Shown here: positions 60,220-64,000 of the stretch, piece after piece
How the letters are laid out: each line of letters begins with the position of its first letter
Numbering within the stretch: position 1 is the stretch's first letter
DNA from: Sipunculus nudus
Taxonomy: Eukaryota > Annelida > Sipuncula > Golfingiida > Sipunculidae
NCBI GenBank assembly: GCA_026874595.1
Contig: CM049308.1
Coordinates: 94,359,624 to 94,423,623 of the forward strand
Direction of reading: 5' to 3'
Length of the DNA: 64,000 bases
Translations under genes and position numbers: made by a program
The notes under the pieces: generated by a model
Seen by the model: only the letters and a program-made list of their open reading frames with translations
What the model was told of the DNA's origin: nothing
Database searches by the model: none

Positions 60220-61577
60220 AGGCCTACAGGCCTAATGTGAACCTGTGCATTGGGATATACACCAGATATAACGCTTCAATGCTGAACTATTACTTTTTAT
60301 ATATAAGAACAATGCAAGTACTAAACATTTTGAACAAGAAACAATTATACAAACATCAATGCTGAAATTCTGGCATGGGTGCACACAACACAAAAATGAT
60401 GGTAGCTGGCACCACCAGTCTTATAAACATATGCCAAATTTCAGACTGATATATCAAACCCCTCACAAGAAATAAGCAGGGACACACTCTGTGCAAAAAT
60501 TATTGTAGTTGGCACCACAAGTCTTGTATATGACAAAGCTATTCGATATGTATAAATATACCCCATTCCAGGCTGATATATCAAATTTCTCCGTAGAAAT
60601 AAGCAGGCACATACACTGTGCAAAAGTTATTGTAGATGGCAACACCTGTCTTGTAAACGAGAAAGCCATCAAAGACACATAGACAGGTCAAAATATCAGG
60701 CCAATACATCAAACTTACCTTGAGTCTGATGCACAGGGCTGACCAGGCTTAGGTGAGAAAGGCAGTTGCCCCGAGTGAACTGTGACAAACTGCTGGCTCA
60801 GGCTACTGCACTGAGTGAACTCTTGACCTGCACCTGGCTAGACTGAGTGAACTTTTGACCTGTACCTGGCTGCACTGAGTGAACTGACACAGTTGGCAGT
60901 CTGCCAAAGCTATAAATAGATCCAGGCTATATACTTTGGTGCCAAATCTGATGCAGTGAGCAGTTTGCCAAAGCTATAAATAGAATGCAACTACTGCACT
61001 GAGTGAACTCCTGACCTATACCTGGCTGCACTGAGTGAACTCTTGACCTGTTGCCTAATCTGAATGCACTGATGACCCCTGTACATAAAAGGCCGATGCA
61101 GGTGGCGCCACCAATACCACAATTTCAGATATGACTCATGTGACCAACATTAGCATAAAATTTGGTTATTATAGCTCCAGCCGTTTCTGAGATTGTAATG
61201 TTAGTATGCTTTTTTGGACAGATGACTAAATTAAACTTCCTATAACTTGGCCAAATTCACCAAACTTAAACCATTCGAACAGACTTGTAAGAAATTGTTC
61301 CAGGAATCATTTCCGTGAAATATTGGATAATTTGGCTAAACAGTTTCGGAGAAGAAGATTTTTAAAGCTTTTTTTAGCTTTTTCTCTATAAAATCTAAAA
61401 AAATGCAGTTCGCCAAAAATAAGCAAAATCCGATAGAGTTTTTTAGATGACTAATTTTTTGCATAAAATTTGGTGATGCTACCTCTTGCAATTTTCAAGA
61501 TAGTATGGGTTAATGTACAGACTCCGGACGACAGACGACGCCACATCATCGCATAAGCTCACAGGTGCACTAAAAAC
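60220..61577 (+). mobile_element. Interspersed element, family II, copy 2
   Basis: Starts AAGGCCTACAGGCCTAATG and ends catcgcataagctcacaggt. The same blocks occur in the same order as at 25705-27983, including gggtgcacacaacacaaaaatg-like and ctgcactgagtgaactcttg units. About 0.9 kb shorter than copy 1. Followed by a ~50-base scrap of family I core. Confidence 0.68.
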
Positions 61578-61639
61578 AGCGGACACCACCAGTCTACAGG
61601 AACTGATGAAACACTCCATGATCAACATGAATGACATGA

Positions 61640-63388
61640 CTATATATGACATAAAGACACTGTTAGTGATCCAGTGATTTGACGTGACATCCCTTGACTG
61701 TATGACACAGAGACATTCCCTGTTAGTGATCCAGTGATTTGACATGATATCCCTTGGCTGTATGACATTGAGACATACCCTGTTAGTGATCCAGTGATTT
61801 TGATATGACATGCCTTGACTGTATTACATACAGACATACCCTGTTAGTGATCCAGTGATTTGACATGACATCCCTTGACTGTATGACATAGAGACATACC
61901 CAGATAGTGATCCAGTGATTTGACATGATATCCCTTGACTGTATTACATAGAGACATACCCTGTTAGTGATCCAGTGATTTGACATGACATCCCTTGACT
62001 GTATGACATAGAGACATACCCTGATAGTGATCCAGTGATTTGACATGATATCCCTTGACTGTATTACATAGAGACATACCCTGTTAGTGATCCAGTGATT
62101 TGACATGACATCCCTTGACTGTATGACATAGAGACATACCTTGTTAGTGATCCAGTGATTTTGATATGACATCCCTTGACTGTTTGACATATGGACATAC
62201 CCTGTTAGTGATCCAGTGATTTGATGTGACATCCCTTGACTGTATGACACAGAGACATTCCCTGTTAGTGATCCAGTGATTTGACATGATATCCCTTGAC
62301 TGTATGACATTGAGACATACCCTGTTAGTGATCCAGTGATTTGACATGATATCCCTTGACTGTATTACATAGAGACATACCCTGTTAGTGATCCAGTGAT
62401 TTTGATATGACATCCCTTGACTGTTTGACATATGGACATACCCTGTTAGTGATCCAGTGATTTAACATGACGTCCCTTGACTGTATGACATAGAGACATA
62501 CCCTGTTAGTGATCCAGTGATTTGACATGACATATCTCGACTATATTACATAGAAACATACCCTGTTAGTGATCCAGTGATTTGACATGACATATCTCGA
62601 CTATATTACATAGAGACATACCCTGTTAGTGATCCAGTGATTTGACATGATATCCCTTGACTGTATTACATAGAGACATACCCTGATAGTGATCCAGTGA
62701 TTTGACATGATATCCCTTGACTGTATTACATAGAGACATACCCTGTCAGTGATCCAGTGATTTGACATGACATCCCTTGACTGTATGACATAGAGACATA
62801 CCCTGATAGTGATCCAGTGATTTGACATGATATCCCTTGACTGTATTACATAGAGACATACCCTGTTAGTGATCCAGTGATTTGACATGACATCCCTTGA
62901 CTGTATGACATAGAGACATACCCTGTTAGTGATCCAGTGATTTTGATATGACATCCCTTGACTGTTTGACATATGGACATACCCTGTTAGTGATCCAGTG
63001 ATTTAACATGACGTCCCTTGACTGTATGACATAGAGACATACCCTGTTAGTGATCCAGTGATTTGACATGACATATCTCGACTATATTACATAGAGACAT
63101 ACCCTGTTAGTGATCCAGTGATTTGACATGACATATCTCGACTATATTATATAGAGACATACCCTGTTAGTGATCCAGTGATTTGACATGATATCCCTTG
63201 ACTGTATTACATAGAGACATACCCTGATAGTGATCCAGTGATTTGACATGATATCCCTTGACTGTATTACATAGAGACATACCCTGTCAGTGATCCAGTG
63301 ATTTGACATGATATCCCTTGACTGTATTACATAGAGACATACCCTGTCAGTGATCCAGTGATTTGACATGACATCCCTTGACTGTATT
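61640..63388. repeat. Minisatellite, 60-bp unit, about 29 copies
   Basis: The unit contains gacatcccttgactgtatga, catagagacataccctgtta and gtgatccagtgatttgacat. A block of 9 units (about 541 bp, marked by tatctcgactatattacat) occurs at 62400-62940 and again from 62941. On the minus strand each unit holds ACAGG|gtatgt, a good donor consensus. The right end is cut by a LINE. Confidence 0.95.
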
Positions 63389-64000
63389 TATTTATTTATT
63401 TATTATAATATTGTGAAGGGTGGCCTGTACCAGAATAAGAATTCTGTTATAAGCAGGGCCCTCTTCCAAGATATACAAGATATTATAAACAATGGAACAT
63501 GATAATAAAAATACATAAAAGTACATGTACAATGCGAAATATAAAAGACATAATGAGACTGTAAAATCATTACAAAGGAATGATAATATCATAAAATTAA
63601 TAAAAGGGACGGTACTAACAGCGGTAAGAGCAACGATTACATCTAAAACAATTTCGTGCTGTGATAAGATTATGACATCATTGTAAAATCGGAGAAGTAC
63701 GAACGTGATAATTTTTTAAAATGCTGCAAATTAGAAGCAAACTTAATGTGTCGAGGAAGGGAGTTCCATAGAGTACTGCCTGCATAAAAAGAGGTAGCCT
63801 TGGCTTCAATACGCGGTTTCGAAAGGATACAGTTTTTGTTTTTGGTTAACCGCGTCGAATAATTATGAATGCCCTTCACCATATGAAAATTCTTACATAA
63901 ATATGAAGGGGCTAAATCATTTATGCATTTATAGGTTAAAATAGATAGGAGGTACAAATATCGCTGTTCAATTGTCATTAAGCCTATTTCTTTCACTAAA
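63389..64000 (-). mobile_element. Non-LTR retrotransposon 3' end, running off the window
   Basis: The minus-strand frame from 63996 to 63670 ends a LINE RT protein: YKCINDLAPSYLCKNF, then TRLTKNKNCILSKPRIEAKA and STLWNSLPRHIK, the L-x-D-L-A-P-x-Y-L and L-W-N-S-L-P motifs of the RT carboxy terminus. The 3' UTR is about 280 bases and ends in (ATAA)n-like tail sequence at 63389-63405, inside a unit of the 60-bp array. The frame is intact as far as visible, so this is a younger insertion than the one at 34456. Confidence 0.85.

Noticed and set aside
61640-63369. Minus-strand frames of up to 175 codons with repeating S-N-H-W-I-T-N
   Set aside because: By-products of the 60-bp array; frame changes at units with 61 bases.

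Overview
The window is eukaryotic nuclear DNA: AT-rich, with large introns, GT-AG splice junctions, many minisatellites and (TA)n tracts, and several kinds of transposon remnant. The one gene I can reconstruct is a receptor tyrosine kinase (RTK) on the minus strand. Fibronectin-III-type extracellular exons, intron-dense structure and abundant Helentron/pearl-like interspersed elements suggest a lophotrochozoan, most likely a bivalve mollusc. That identification is inference; the sequence does not prove it.

Gene layout (minus strand, 5' to 3' from high to low coordinates). Fifteen exons, from 58232 down to 10182, join with matching phases at every junction and give 652 codons plus 2 bases. They encode the end of one FN3-like domain, a second cysteine-containing FN3-like domain, a third FN3-like domain, a Pro/Thr/Ser-rich stalk, one transmembrane helix (42742-42943) and a tyrosine kinase domain. 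The kinase has its glycine loop, VAVK lysine, HRDLASRN loop, DFG motif and an SDIWSYG segment. The first exons (signal peptide and N-terminal domains) and the last (end of the kinase C-lobe, tail and 3' UTR) were not found; they probably lie beyond 64000 and before 1.

Introns. Most of the window is intronic repeat. There are thirteen minisatellite arrays, with units from 15 to 78 bp. Four of them start at, and run across, an RTK splice junction, and their units carry look-alike copies of that junction: 10320-13215 (acceptor), 32099-33350 (acceptor), 41135-42741 (donor) and 43465-45040 (exon end plus donor). This recurrent junction-anchored amplification is the most unusual thing here.

Mobile DNA. 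Helentron/HINE-like elements recur at about 14.4-16.2, 17.5-18.3, 28.0-30.4, 36.8-39.7, 45.3-47.6 and 54.8-57.4 kb. They have a palindromic start (TGRCCCATGGGYCA), inverted GCTCAGCTGA / TCAGCTGAGC motifs near the ends, ~330-bp internal tandem cores in three copies, and a 31-32 nt terminal hairpin. A second family occupies 25.7-28.0 and 60.2-61.6 kb. Non-LTR retrotransposon 3' ends lie at 34456-35250 and 63389-64000, and decayed Penelope-like reverse transcriptase sequence at 35260-36020 and possibly 33358-34297. Several of these sit inside the minisatellites. I see no tRNA, rRNA, CRISPR array or prokaryotic operon structure.
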